From: Parietaria judaica
Taxonomy: Eukaryota > Streptophyta > Magnoliopsida > Rosales > Urticaceae
NCBI GenBank assembly: GCA_954871525.1
Contig: OX940861.1
Span: 42,669,201 to 42,733,200, forward strand
DNA length: 64,000 nt
Direction: 5' to 3'
A model generated the notes under the pieces. That model worked only from the letters and a program-made list of their open reading frames with translations. It had not been told where the DNA came from and searched no databases. The translations under genes were made by a program, and so were the position numbers. Of the stretch, positions 47,887-60,189 are shown piece by piece. How positions within the stretch are numbered: the stretch's first letter is position 1; each line of letters begins with the position of its first letter.

Positions 47887-49656
47887 TCACCAAAAATCCC
47901 CACAAGAGCAGTTGCCATTCTGAAAATGATGAAACCTGTGAACATCTCGAAGCAGAATCTGCCTACGACACACCAAAGAGGCATACTTGGCCATGGAGTG
48001 ACAGTCTCCGCACACTCTCAGGTTCTTCACAACTCGGATTGTCTTCCCTGCAGGAGTGCTCAGAAGCCCGTAGGCAATGGCTAACTTCTCGCTGTGATAC
48101 CTCAGAGCCACCTCTTTCTCCTCCTCCCCCATCTCATGACGCACCAGCGACACGTCCGGCACGTACCCTGCGCGCTTCAGCTCCTCCGCCAGCTCATCCA
48201 GCGCTCGGTACAGCTCAGCCGAAACGCCATCATCCCCACCGGAGAAGAATTCGTGCACCACATTGTTGACTTCTATCGAGCTACAGCCCGGAATTTTGGC
48301 CACCCCTTTGTCGCTCATTGTTCTCCTCAGCGAGTCTAACTCTCCCCATTTCCCGGTTTTCGCGCAAAGGTTTGAGAAGATGATGTAATCGCCCCCCTGC
48401 GAGTCGTCCAGCGCGACAATCTGCGCCATCACGCACTTCCCGAGCTCGAAGTTCCCGTGGCTGCAACAGGCGGACAAGAGCGTTCGCCAGAGGATTGGGG
48501 TTGGTGTGATTGGAAGCTCGTCGATGAAGCTATAAGCTTCATCCAAACGCCCCGATCGGCCTAGTAAGTCCACCAGGCACCCGTAGTGCTTGATCGTCGG
48601 AACGATGCCGTAGTTTTTTACCATTACGTTGAAAAAATCCCGGCCATGTTGGACTAATCCGGCGTGATTGCAAGTGTACAATAAACCGAGAAACGTTACG
48701 TCGTCGGGCTCGAACCGTCGACGCGTCATTTCGTCGAACGTCGAGAAGGCGTCTGAAGCGCGGCCGTGAGTCGCGTACGCCATTATCATTGCCGACCAGG
48801 CCGGCATGTCCCTCCTCGCCATGCCAGCGAACACCGCCTCGGCGTCCTCCAAGCTCCCGCACTTGGCGTACATATCGATGAGGGCAGTATTGACTTTGAC
48901 CGAGCCCCCGAGCCCGTGCTTCTTTACGTACTCGTGCACCCACCTCCCCAAGTCCAGCGCGCCGAGCATCGCGCAGCATGAGAGCACGCTCAGCATGGTC
49001 ACGTCCGTGGATGCCACCTGGCGCGCCTGCAACACGCGGAACATCGCCAGCCCCTCATTGGGCCGGTTATTACGCACACAAACCGCGATGATCGCGTTGT
49101 ACGCGACGACGCACGGCTCGGGGACCGCATCGAAGGCGCGGAGTGCAGCGTCGACAGAGCCGGTGGCGCCATACAAGGTTACTAGGACCGGGCAGAGGAA
49201 AGGATCGGAGCCGAGCCCATGCTTGATGACCTGGCAGTGGAGCTGCCGGCCTTCCTCCGCCGCTTCCCCGCGAACGCACGCCTTGAGGAGCGACGGGAAC
49301 GTGTAGCCGTCGGGGTGGGTCCCGGCGGGGCACACTCTGCTGGCGAAGATCTCCACGGCCCGGAGCGGGGTGTTGGAGCGCGCGTAGCCTCGGGCGAGGA
49401 TGTTGAAGAGGATTATACCCGGTTGGGGAGTTCGGTCGAACAGCTGGTGCGCATAATCCATGGATTCCTTCGATGGGTTAAGAGAGCAGAAGCTGATGAG
49501 CTTAGCGATGGCGGAGAGGTCTCTGTGGAGATGGGTTTTGAGGGTTAGGCCATGGATTTGCTTGAGCTCTCCCAGGGAGGTGCATTGCCGTACGAGCGAG
49601 AGAGGATGGTTGGTGCTGACGGAGAAAGTGGTTGGTTGAAGCGTTGAGACTGCCAT
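47887..49656 (-). CDS. OTP85: PPR-DYW organelle RNA editing factor, OTP85-like (intact)
   Basis: Intronless, 589 residues. PLS-class pentatricopeptide repeat protein expected to bind one chloroplast transcript and direct C-to-U editing. Visible parts: a Ser/Thr-rich N-terminus that may be a plastid targeting peptide (about 1-25), PPR repeats from about residue 45 to 430 (for example VKVNTALIDMYAKCGSLEDA and TFLGLLYTCNHAGLVQHGRD), and E motifs with PGCSSIEVNNVVHEFFSG. The DYW deaminase domain has the zinc/catalytic HSE at 521-523 and CGDC at 549-552. It ends CSCGDFW, a DFW variant. Overall it reads like Arabidopsis At2g02980 (OTP85), which edits a site in plastid ndhD; orthology is inferred from memory. 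The frame is GC-rich in an AT-rich setting. It is the only working copy in the window; block A has a broken one. Confidence 0.9.
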   Translation of the reverse strand: MAVSTLQPTTFSVSTNHPLSLVRQCTSLGELKQIHGLTLKTHLHRDLSAIAKLISFCSLNPSKESMDYAHQLFDRTPQPGIILFNILARGYARSNTPLRAVEIFASRVCPAGTHPDGYTFPSLLKACVRGEAAEEGRQLHCQVIKHGLGSDPFLCPVLVTLYGATGSVDAALRAFDAVPEPCVVAYNAIIAVCVRNNRPNEGLAMFRVLQARQVASTDVTMLSVLSCCAMLGALDLGRWVHEYVKKHGLGGSVKVNTALIDMYAKCGSLEDAEAVFAGMARRDMPAWSAMIMAYATHGRASDAFSTFDEMTRRRFEPDDVTFLGLLYTCNHAGLVQHGRDFFNVMVKNYGIVPTIKHYGCLVDLLGRSGRLDEAYSFIDELPITPTPILWRTLLSACCSHGNFELGKCVMAQIVALDDSQGGDYIIFSNLCAKTGKWGELDSLRRTMSDKGVAKIPGCSSIEVNNVVHEFFSGGDDGVSAELYRALDELAEELKRAGYVPDVSLVRHEMGEEEKEVALRYHSEKLAIAYGLLSTPAGKTIRVVKNLRVCGDCHSMAKYASLVCRRQILLRDVHRFHHFQNGNCSCGDFW

Positions 49657-50756
49657 GGCTGTAGATTATCAACCTCAATTCTAGCCTCTAGGATAACCAA
49701 GCTTCATTGTTGGACTATGACATATACTAAAAAAGATCAACATTTTTTGTTTTCTTATTCCCAGTTCTTCTTTCTTTTAAGTTTAATTTTACAGGGCATT
49801 AAGAAGTTATTTTGCTCGGTCTTTACAGGGCATTGAGTAAGCAGACAAGTACAGTTTCGAGAGGATCACACATCGAAGGCGTCCGAATGACGAAGCTTGA
49901 ATACGCTTTTTGTTTTGTGAGCTTATTTTTTATTTTCACATTTTAAGACGATTTTCGTGGGTTTTACTAATAGGGATGAAAAAGGAAACGAGAACAAGAA
50001 TTTAACCTCTCTTTTTTTTCCTGTCTTGGAAATTTGGGACAAAAACTTTTTGTCCCGGTTTATATACCCGTTGTTAAAACTCTCAAAATCAAAACCGGGA
50101 CAAAATTTAGGAAAAAATCGGAACCGAGAAAAAATTTAGGACAAAATGACCAAATATAAAATACCAAATCAAAATTACCAAAATCAAATACCAAATTTAA
50201 AATTTAAAACATAAAATAAAAAATATAATCCATGATAATATCGAGACATAACAACATTATCATATAATAAAAATTTAAAAATATATATATTTAAAGTCGG
50301 AACCGAGACAAAAAAAAAACTCAAGAATTCAAGATTTCGTCCGGTTCCAATTCTCGGTTCTCAAACCGGGAACCGGGACGTACCGATCTCCGGTTTTAAA
50401 ACTAAAATTATCACATTTTTTTTCTACAAAAAGTTTAGGACAAAATCGGGAGCTGTACACAAAACTTTCAGCCCTAATACTATATAAGCCACACTTTAGA
50501 ACTTGTAAAGAAGATTAGAAAATTTGATTTAAAAATATAATTATTTATAACTTTGAGTTTCTTCTCCAAAAATAGTGTTCTTGAGAAAAGAAAAAAAAGA
50601 ATTGTGTTTTATTTTTGCCCTCGGAATACTCTACAAAGACCTATCTTTGGTCTTCTGGTTTATTTACTTTAACTGATTGAACAGAGGTAAAATACATCAC
50701 CCTATCCTTTATTTTTTATGTCATTTTTATTCACAAGGCATTAAGCAACGGCAGAG
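49657..50756. other. Spacer between the PPR gene and the transporter (B)
   Basis: Contains the PPR 5' flank (49,657-50,070, absent from block A) and a TCGGAACCGAGA/TTCTCGGTTC-rich stretch shared with block A. No other gene is seen. Confidence 0.5.
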
Positions 50757-53662
50757 TCAGAGATGATCCACGATCTGCTTAGCCGACACAAAAGTCCCGG
50801 CGACACAGATAAAACACCCTGCGACAACAATCCCGGCAATGATCGCCAACTCAAACCCGAATCTCCGAGCATCCTTGTTGATCTTGAAGTAGAATATGCA
50901 GGGCAAGAGCACTGACACGTTGACGCCCAGGAGCGCGCCCGTGAAGGCCATGACGTAGCTGAAGAAGGGGAAGATGAGGGCCACGATCAGCGTGCTGAGC
51001 ACGAGCAGCGTCCGAATGACGATGCTGGCGAAGTAGCCCATGTTGCGGAAGGGGCGCTTGCCCTCAATGGCTTTGGCGATGGGGGCGATAATGATGGCGT
51101 ATTTGGTGAGAGGGTTGATGAGCGTGGTGTAGATGGCGATGTTTGTGCTCACTTTGCCGAGGGGGAGGTTCAACGTCACTTGGGATTTGATGTCGCTCCC
51201 GAACATTAGGTAGCCGATGACGGCCATGGATCCGTACCCGATTGTGCTCATCACGAAACAGATTACAAGTACCTGAACATGGAGAGAGTGATTGTAATTA
51301 TATAAACGCATATATATGTAGGAATACGAGAGCAGCAAAAGTATCGAAATTATAGTAAATTAAGTCGGTAGGTACATAGATTCTTTTCGGCGTGTACATA
51401 AGTTCTTTTATAATAGAAAAAGTACATGAGTTTAATAATACACTAGTTCTGTCCAATTTATAAAAAAAAAAATGCTAAAACATAGAGACGCAAATAATTA
51501 AAATACAGAATAAAAAATGAAAACTAAAATGAAATTGTGTTTACAAGAATATTATTACATATAAATGAGAATTACACTAGTACAAAATCGAGAATTCATC
51601 TTAATGAGTTGTGACTGTTATTGCCAAACGTCTTGCGAACTCAGTTTGGATAAAGTTCGCATGGCGTTTTTTAACCGTCGCGCAAACATACACGAAAACA
51701 CAATCTTGTCGGGGCTTTTGGGAAAAGTTAAGAGGTTCTTTCAAGAAGGGAAAAAAAAGTAATTGGGGTTAAAGTGGAAGAAAAGAAGCAGCTATCTATT
51801 GTGTTGGGGTTAAAAGGGAAGAGAGAAGGAAAGTTTGGATCAAAATTAAGTATGAATTAAATTAATCTTGCCCTATACCAAAGGGAAACTTCATAAAATG
51901 ACCTTTAAAACATCACATATTTTTTTTACACCTCAAGTTTTCATAATTCTAAAAACAACCTTTTTATATTTTATGTACCAAAATACCCTTAATTTTGTCT
52001 ATTTTTCGGACACTATATGTCCATTTTTGAGGACGTGATATGTCTATTTTTCAGGACGCGATATGTACATTTTGCAGGGGTATTTTGATATATAAAACTT
52101 GAAAATGTTATTTTGAGAATCATGAAAAAAAGTACGGTGCTAGATATACTTTAAGCGAGTAATTAAATTGAGAATTGCATCACAATCACAACAAAGCAAC
52201 TTTTTTCCCACTCAAATGTAATCACTTTTTATTTATAGTATATGCGAAGATACCATCATCATAAAGGCTAAAGCTGCTTTAACTAACTTTGTGAATTTTA
52301 AAAGAAAGCTAGCTCTTTTGACCAATCATCTCTTCCACTATTTTGATAACAGAAAGTTTTAAACAAATCAAATCCACCAATCAAGCGCTTGATTGAGATA
52401 CGCAAGTACTTGTCGTATTGCTTAACTATAAATGTCTTATCATTTCTTACCAATGACTTATCAAACATTCAAACTTTTATACCTATGAATTCTTAGATGA
52501 ACTTCTTATGATGCTTCAAGTTTAATAGATGTAGTGCTTGTCTAATTCAAAGTATATATATGTCAATGAAAGATGCTTCAAGATTACAAGGTCACACGTG
52601 TATTTACTTCTAGTAAAAATAAATGGAAATGTCAGATTTTATCTTTTAAAAATAACCACAACAGTATTCAGGCGGATCCAGACCCAAGACACAAATTTAA
52701 AGGGTTTAATTATTTTGAAAGAGGCTTAAGTAGGTCTAATTAACGGTAAAAAAATATAAAAAAAATTGAGTGGACTACAACTCGGTAACTTAGTGCTTGG
52801 TTTGTAATAAATGTAAATAAATATGATGTAGTAATTATATTATTGAAGGTATAATTTTTTTAATGACCCGTTTTTAATTTTATTTTTAATATTAAAGATA
52901 AAACTTCAAATATTCAAGTGCTATTATCTTAGATAAATATGTCACCTTTGAAAATTGCCTCCTATCCTTCATGGAATTGCACAAGGTGGGAAACACGGCG
53001 TGGCCGCAGTAGCAAAACAGGTACAGGCTCACGGCCGTGGGCAACCCCCCGAGGTGGACTAGAACATCGCCCTTGTGATGAAACCCGACGCCATCGAACG
53101 CGCCGGCCCAAAATACACAGCCCACCACAAGGGCAGACGCCACAACCCCGCCAGCAGAGAGGTAGGCGAGCTTGCCCAAGCTGCGCAGCCAGGCTGTGGG
53201 CAGCACCACCAGCGCGGCCAGCAGTGTGAAGCCCCGCTGCCCCCCGAGCGTGTGGCCCGCCACCCGCAGCCTCGTCCCCGGGAAGAGCTTGTCGAGGTTG
53301 TCGCCTTCGAGTATGAGGAACTCCACCGCCACGAGGAAGAGCTCGAGGTACATGAGCACCGATATGACGGTGCGTCCCGAGCGGCCGAAGGCGGCCTCGC
53401 CGATGTCTGGGTAGGTTTTGATGGTAGGGTTTGAGTCCATGCAGCGCTGGAGAAGAAGCCCGGTGTACCAACAGAGCACGGCGATGGAGAGGAGGAGCGT
53501 CAGGCTTAGCCAGCCTCCTTGTGAGAGCGCGAACGGGATTGATAGTATTCCCACGCCTGAAAAGTCAACATTCACAAGAGAAATTTATTTATTAACCTAA
53601 GAAATGAAGCGAATTTCTTGACATATAAGAATATTTAGACAGCATATTAGTAAAATTTATGC

Positions 53663-53701
<39 letters not shown>

Positions 53702-56700
53702 TGTGTTTGTGTGTATTAATATATATGTAGAGATAATTACGGCAATAGTATTTGTAGTCGAGTTGGGTTTTTGAACTGTTTTTTTCATTAATTGATTAAT
53801 AGGTTATATACAACCTAACTATAACTAGTACACGTCACCAAATAATAAATTAATTACATGAATAACTAATACACTAATTATAATTCTCAACACTCCCCCT
53901 CAAGATGGGCAAAAAATATCGATTAAGCCCATCTTGTTACACAATCTCAACTGATCTATGGGGCCTAGTCCTTTGGTGAGGCAATCCGCAACTTGCTCTC
54001 TTGTACCGATGTGACGCAGCTTCAACTCTCCGCTATCGAGATGGTGTCTGATGAAAAAACGATCGAGTTCGATGTGCTTGGTTCTGTCATGCTGCACCGG
54101 GTTGTTGGCGATGCTAATCGCCGCTTGATTGTCACACCATAACTTCATTTGGGCACCTTGGTCCATCTTTAGCTTTTTCAGTAGCATCTTCAACCACAAC
54201 AACTCCGCGACACTGGAGGCCATCGCTCGGTATTCCGCCTCCGCTGTAGACCTTGCTACGACTGACTGCTTTTTCCTCTTCCAAGATACCAGGTTACCCC
54301 CAACAAACATACAATACCCGGATGTAGACTTCCTATCGTCAGCACAACTAGCCCAATCGGCATCGCAATAGCCCTCCAACTCTAGATGGTTGTTCTTCTC
54401 AAAGAGCAACCCTTTTCCCGGAGCTCTTTTCAGGTATCTGAGAATTCGATATACTGCTGTCATATGTCCATCTCTCGGATCATGCATATAGCGGCTCACC
54501 GCGCTCACAGCAAATAAAATATCCGGACGAGTATGACACAGATATATCAAACGGCCCACCAGCCTCTGATATCTCTCACGATCAACCGGCTTCCCCGACT
54601 CGGCACTCAACTTGGTCTTCTGATCAATCGGAGAGGCCGCAGGCTTGCATCCTAGCATACCGGTTTCTGTAAGGAGATCTAAGGCATACTTTCTCTGGTT
54701 TAGGACTATTCCCTTCGCTCCTCGAGCCACCTCAATCCCAAGGAAATATTTCAGTTGCCCTAAATCCTTTACTTCAAACTACCTTCCGAGTCTCTCCTTC
54801 AACCGAGTGATTTCGCCCTCATCATCACCTGTGATGATTATATCATCCACATACACTGCCAGTATAGTGGTCCGACCTCTTCGTCACTGATGGAAGATCG
54901 TGTGGTCAGTGTTGATCTGCTGGTATCCAATGTGTATCATAGCCTTCCTGAATCGATCAAACCAGGCTCGCGGTGATTGTTTTAAGCCATATAATGACTT
55001 CTTTAGCTTGACCACCTTCCCTGTTGTCTGATGAGTCTCAAATCCCGGCGGTATCTCCATGTACACTTCTTCCATTAAGTCTCTGTGAAGAAACGCATTC
55101 TTCACATCAAGTTGGTGCAACTTCCATCCACGATTGGCTGCCACCGACACAAGAGTCCTCACCGTACTCATCTTCGCCACCGGAGCAAATGTCTCGTCAT
55201 AGTCGATGCCGTACGTCTGACTATATCCCTTCGCAACTAACCGTGCCTTATAGCGTTCAATGCGCCCTTCCGGGTTCTGCTTGACTGTGAATACCCATCT
55301 ACATCCCACAGCCTTCTTCCGCACTGGTAGCGAGACAAGATCCCACGTCTTATTCTTTTCCAAGGCACCGAGTTCTTCCTCCATCGCAGCTTTCCACTTC
55401 GGATCCGCCTTCGCTTGTTGCCATGTCTTGGGAATAGTGACCGCATCCAATGACGTGAACATTGCCCGAGCTTTATCTCCAAAGTTCTCATAAGAGACAT
55501 AATCTCCAATGTCGTAGCCGTATCTGTTCGGAGGACGTCCCGCATTACTTCGCGAACTCCTCCACAACGTGGTCTCCACTGGTGTAGGTGGCTCAGGCAT
55601 TGCCTGATCCCGTCGTCTCCTTCTCGTATACACCTTCAGCTCCCCCTGACCCGGATCTCCACTTCTATCAGCATTCATCTCTGCCGGAGCACTCAGCTCC
55701 CCCTGAGTCTGATCTCTGTCCCCGTCAGTCACCTGAGTCTCCTCCTCACTCTCTAACCTTGAGCTCTCCCCCTGAGCCTGACCTCTGTCACCGTTTCTGA
55801 CCTCTGTCACTATCTCCTCTGTCTCTGAATCTGAGCTCGAATCATACGAAACTGGACGTCTTACCACGGTCACCGTAGATGGTCTGGAACAAGAGTTACT
55901 ACCACCATTCTCTCCCTCTCGCGTATCACGCGAGTCCCCAAAAGGAGAAGAAACAGGCATGTCGTAGTAGGACTCATGCTCTCGAAAGGTCACATCCATG
56001 CTTACAAATTGTCGTTTCTCGACAGGACTCCAACAGACATACCCTTTTTGAGTAGCAGAGTAGCCTACAAAGATACACTTCACAGCCCTATGATCCAATT
56101 TCCCAACAGTTGGCCTGTTGTCTTTTACAAAGCATACACATCCAAAGACTTTGTTTGGAACGAGTCCTTCGATACCTAATCCCAACATTTCTCGCGGTGT
56201 TTTCCCTTCCAGCACCCTTGATGGCATCTTGTTCACTAAGTGAGCCGCTGTCATAACGGCATCCCCCCACAAGTGCTTTGGAACATTTCGCTCGATCATC
56301 ATACAACGAGCTATCTCGAGAAGATGTCGGTTCTTCCTCTCTGCAACCCCGTTCTGTGCTGAGGTATATGGACACGTTGTCTGATGTTCTATCCCATATG
56401 ACGATAGATATTCTCTGAAGGCGCTGTTGATATATTCCGTCCCATTATCTGATCGTAGTGTCTTGACCACAGAATGGTATCGGGATACTAACACTCTCAA
56501 AACTGCACCATAACGTGTCTGAACCTTTCTATGAAAGTCTTTAAAACAAGCAAGCACTTCACATTTACTTTTCATCAGATATAACCAAGTAACACGAGTA
56601 TGACAATCAATAAACGTCACAAAATAGCGATACCCATGTGTTGAAGTCGTAGGACACGGTCCCCATACATCTGAATGAATCAAATCAAAAGGGTGAAGGC

Positions 56701-59700
56701 TCCTTTTTCCCGAGCTAACATAAGAGCTTCGGGTATGTTTTCCAAGTTGACATGAATCACATACAAGTTTACGTTTGTCAGACTTTTCATACAATACTGG
56801 ATATAACATCCTCAAAACTCCAAAAGATGGATGTCCCATGCGTTGGTGATGTAGTATCAACTCGTCTTCCGCCTTGGTGTTGGAAATCTTCATGCATTCC
56901 TTCTCAACTATGGACGCCAACCCCGCATTTATACCTCCTCGATCCATGTACCATAACCCGCTACTCCATGTTCCTGTCCCAAGCACCCGGCCGGTTCCCT
57001 TTTCCTTAAACACCACCGTGGGAATGTCAAACTTCACTCTACAGTTCAATCGGAGTATAATGGCACTAATAGACAGAAGGTTCACTGGAAACGATGGAGC
57101 ATGCAAAACATCTGTCAAGACCATACGATCGGTACATTCAACTATACCCTTTTCCAATTACAGGTTGAAATGAGTCGTCAGCAGTTTGTATCTTTTCAGG
57201 GACTGCTAGTTGGGTATAGTCATTGAACTCACTCGCATTGCCAGTCACATGCCGAGTAGCACCAGAATCCACTATCCAATCTTTTCCTCGTGTAGTATGA
57301 CTGGACGAAAGAGCCTTACCAGTATAAGAGTCGGTGAACATCGCAACATTGGCCGCCGAGGAAGGACCCTCTTCAGTAATGGGCTTCTTGCCTGCATGCT
57401 TCGCCAGTTTACTGATTCTAAACATCTCGAGAACCTCATTCTCGGTGTAGAGCTATCCCGCGTCTTCCTCTTCATCATCTCCAGTCATCATGTGTGCACG
57501 ATGGCTACCATTGTAACCACCTCTACGACCACGGCCTCCAAACTGTCCACGCCCTCGGGCACTAAACTGTCCACGATTGCCATGCTCTCTCTCCTTCGTT
57601 TTTTTCGGACACGCCGGTCTCAAGTGACCGATCTCACCGCAATTGTAACACTGTCGGGTTTCTTTGTAAACCCTGGTGTCAATTGCTCCAACCGTTAATG
57701 CAGACCTCATAGTTGGAGCTTCTCCAATCTCCGCATGTACACCCATCATGGTCTCTTCCTCGATCATTGCTGCAATGGTCTCATCCAAGGACGGAATTTC
57801 CTTACTTGATAAGAGAATTGCCCTCCTTTGTGTAAAGGCAGGGTTCAATTTCTCTAGGAATCTCATCGTCCTATCTTCCATAATCTCCTGACTTCTTGTG
57901 CACTCTGGATCTTTACAGTTTCTGTGCGCCGAGAAATAATCATACTGAGTCCACAACCTTTTCAGCTCTCGCGCATACTCCTCGATTGACTTGTTTCCCT
58001 GTGCCACTTGCCCTATGTCTTGCTTGATCTTGAACACCCTCATCTTGTTTTCAGTGCCTGCATAGGATTTTTTCAATTTTTCCCAAACATCTCTAACGGT
58101 TGGAAGAGTCTGCACCTCACTAGCAATCTCCCGAATCATCGAACTAAGTAGCCACGCATATATTGCGCTATGGGTTGCCTTCCATTCTTTCAAATTACCG
58201 GCACTCTCTTCATGTTTTTCTTCACCACCCGTAATGAAGCCTTCAAGGTTTCTCGCCTCTAAAGCTTTTTCCACACGAAGAGACCAATCCAAATAAATGC
58301 TCGGTCCATCAAGCTTCAACTCTATAAGCTGAAGATCAAGTTTCTCCATCTTTTCCCGCCTCGGATGTCCCAACGAACTAGTTTCTCTCGTGATTTTGAA
58401 GAAATCCATCAATTCTGCTAACTCTGTCTCTGTCATTTTCTTTAAAGCTGCGGCCGCCATTCTGTTGTTCTTTCTCTCTAAATCATATTGCCGGATCTTA
58501 GCCTATGGCTCCCTGGGCCCAATCGGAATTCAATCAAGAAAAGACACAAAACTAAGAAATGACCTCAGCCTTTTTTCTGATAGCAGAGACGACAAATTGT
58601 CGAAGCACAAGCAGCAACGAAATCCCCTGTTTTCGAGTCTCTCAACGCCCTGCCTTCTTCGATCAACTTCTCTAGTCTTCCAGCCCGATTTCTTCAAGTC
58701 ACAAGACTCCCAAACAATTGAGTCTCTCTCCTCTTCAATCGAGCTTTGCTTCCACGCTTGACTCTCCAGATCAAGACACCAAAGACGCCTCAGACCCTAG
58801 TCGCCGGAAACTTTCTGACCACCGTCGCCACTGAGCCAGTCGCGTCTGACCTCCGATCACGAATCCCAAGCCCTAACTCCAAGCAGCAGAGATTTCCGTA
58901 GGCGACCAAATCTTCTATCGATCTGCTACGATTCGAGCTTCTCCAAGTTGTCTTCTCCAACACCGTCGGGTTCTCGTCGACTCCCGCAGAGCGACGACAT
59001 CGAGCTTTTCTCACCCGATTGAGCTTCGCCGAGCTTCCATGCTCACCGCACCAATCGAACAACCAAACCTCAACTCCGAGCAGCAGCCGCCCGCCGAGCC
59101 CTAGCCGAGTCACTCCTCCGCAAGGTCCGAACTCCGGCAAGTCTCCGGCGACGCTCTTCGCTCAGTGAGTCCGAAACCCTAGCGCTCTGATACCATGTAG
59201 TCGAGTTGGGTTTTTGAACTGTTTTTTTCATTAATTGATTAATAGGTTATATACAACCTAACTATAACTAGTACACGTCACCAAATAATAAATTAATTAC
59301 ATGAATAACTAATACACTAATTATAATTCTCAACAGTATTTAAACTCTTTTAAAAATAGTACAATATATATTTTTAAGGTTTTAGTTGCGCTGACTAAAT
59401 AATTAAAATTGTGAAACTTGTATGTTGACTTTTGAGTGATTATATTCCATATATCTCCCTGAATATTGAGTTTACACATGTAAAAACTTAATTTCATGCA
59501 TGAGATAGTTTTAATATAAAATAACTTCTCATATTAAACACTTCAATTTTGAAGTAAATACAAGTATAAATAAATCAAAGTTAATGAAAGAATGGGAAAA
59601 AAATAATCAAAAAGGCAAATATCATGACTTTAATATTTAATCACCGCAATCAAAAGCTTTCGAATATCCCATACTATTTAATACATATATATACTTTTGT

Positions 59701-59793
59701 CGCAATTGTCACTAATATATATGACCAACTTACTTGGTCACTAACCATAGCGTCTAAATTGAGTGTACACACACAATACACAGAGATATCATG

Positions 59794-59840
<47 letters not shown>

Positions 59841-59988
59841 CATACAAACGTATATATGTATATACATATAATGGAAGATGAGAGGTAGAAGGACCTGATA
59901 AAGCATTGATGCAATTGAAGACAGTCCTGAGTAGAGTAGTTCCCTTGGCTGGTTCCTCAGGAGGTGGAACCTGATTTTGGCTCTCCAT
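50757..59988 (-). CDS. Vacuolar amino-acid transporter of AVT1 type (block B), intron 1 carries a copia element
   Basis: Second copy of the gene at 15,986-20,390, with the same exon sizes: 59,988-59,895, 53,556-52,946 and 51,272-50,757, encoding 406 residues. Splice signals and all membrane segments are kept, and I saw no stop or shift. Differences from copy A, about 17 in all, are mostly conservative (for example Met-Glu-Ser against Met-Glu-Thr at the start, MSTIGYG against [16 protein letters not shown] against KMSTSVAIY). Intron 1 has grown from about 0.7 kb to 6.3 kb through the antisense-neutral insertion of copia no. 2, which lies in the same orientation as the gene. Its LTR polyadenylation or promoter signals could therefore shorten or alter the transcript. 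Intron 2 lacks the 0.8-kb segment of copy A. Confidence 0.9.
53753..53892 (-). repeat. 3' LTR of copia no. 2
   Basis: 140 bp, TG...CA, apparently identical to 59,196-59,335. Confidence 0.93.
53900..57425 (-). pseudogene. Pol of copia no. 2, broken in at least three places
   Basis: 57,425-57,138: protease with [14 protein letters not shown] 1-base gain near 57,150 (A/G run) shifts the frame. 57,157-54,884: integrase with the [18 protein letters not shown] zinc finger, [16 protein letters not shown] and [13 protein letters not shown] (the three acidic catalytic residues), then reverse transcriptase with [25 protein letters not shown] and [17 protein letters not shown] at about 54,884 and a TAG near 54,780 interrupt the stretch holding YVDD. 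54,730-53,900: end of reverse transcriptase and RNase H ([50 protein letters not shown]). All domains are present but no continuous protein can be made. Confidence 0.9.
57453..58460 (-). CDS. Gag of copia no. 2
   Basis: 335 residues, open from ATG 58,460. It has an alpha-helical capsid-type region with [35 protein letters not shown] and [13 protein letters not shown] (about residues 50-190, UBN2/retrotran_gag type). The CCHC knuckle [14 protein letters not shown] is at residues 271-284, and an Arg/Gly-rich tail ([14 protein letters not shown]) follows, ending DDEEEDAG and TAG. The same reading phase continues past that TAG into the protease region. The stop may be a simple mutation or a readthrough point; plant copia gag and pol are normally one frame. 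Confidence 0.88.
   Translation of the reverse strand: MAAAALKKMTETELAELMDFFKITRETSSLGHPRREKMEKLDLQLIELKLDGPSIYLDWSLRVEKALEARNLEGFITGGEEKHEESAGNLKEWKATHSAIYAWLLSSMIREIASEVQTLPTVRDVWEKLKKSYAGTENKMRVFKIKQDIGQVAQGNKSIEEYARELKRLWTQYDYFSAHRNCKDPECTRSQEIMEDRTMRFLEKLNPAFTQRRAILLSSKEIPSLDETIAAMIEEETMMGVHAEIGEAPTMRSALTVGAIDTRVYKETRQCYNCGEIGHLRPACPKKTKEREHGNRGQFSARGRGQFGGRGRRGGYNGSHRAHMMTGDDEEEDAG
58461..59183 (-). other. 5' untranslated region of copia no. 2
   Basis: About 0.7 kb between primer site and gag ATG, GC-richer than the surroundings, with TCGCCGG/CCGAGC-rich sequence. No known domain is in the short frames here. Confidence 0.5.
59196..59335 (-). repeat. 5' LTR of copia no. 2
   Basis: 140 bp, followed on its left by the tRNA-Met primer site. 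Confidence 0.93.
59799..59838. repeat. (TA)n microsatellite in transporter B intron 1
   Basis: About 38 bp of TA; the same place in copy A (about 20,217-20,233) has under 20 bp. Confidence 0.85.
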
Positions 59989-60098
59989 TTTGTCTCTAAA
60001 TATTCAACTATCGTTAATATCAGGATATGGTTTAGGCTCAAAGAAATATGGCTTCTTTTTATGATACCAATGCGAAGAGATGATGATGATCGATACCA

Positions 60099-60108
60099 AT
60101 TATATAGT
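60099..60108 (-). promoter_or_regulatory. Likely TATA box, transporter B
   Basis: ACTATATAAT, same place and sequence as in copy A, about 110 bp before the ATG. Confidence 0.4.
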
Positions 60109-60189
60109 TCGATCGGATGATGAGTAGATATCCAATTGAAGCATATAATTCAGCAACATATAAAGTGATACCCATCGTGAAAGAGTGAT

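Larger units (their letters stand above)
53753..59335 (-). mobile_element. Ty1/copia element no. 2, full length, identical LTRs
   Basis: 5,583 bp with two 140-bp LTRs (TGTAGTCGAG...TCTCAACA) that look identical base for base. It is flanked by a perfect 5-bp duplication GTATT (53,748-53,752 and 59,336-59,340). The primer site TGGTATCAGAGC is on the minus strand at 59,195-59,184, and the purine tract TTGAGGGGGAG abuts the 3' LTR (53,893-53,903). The gag, protease, integrase, reverse transcriptase and RNase H order is copia. Short LTRs fit the Ale/Retrofit-like lineage. The empty site is visible in block A at about 19,753-19,765. Confidence 0.95.

Noticed and set aside
48039..49548. Long antisense frames over the PPR gene
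   Set aside because: High GC third positions of the PPR frame suppress stops on the other strand; no domain and no start context.
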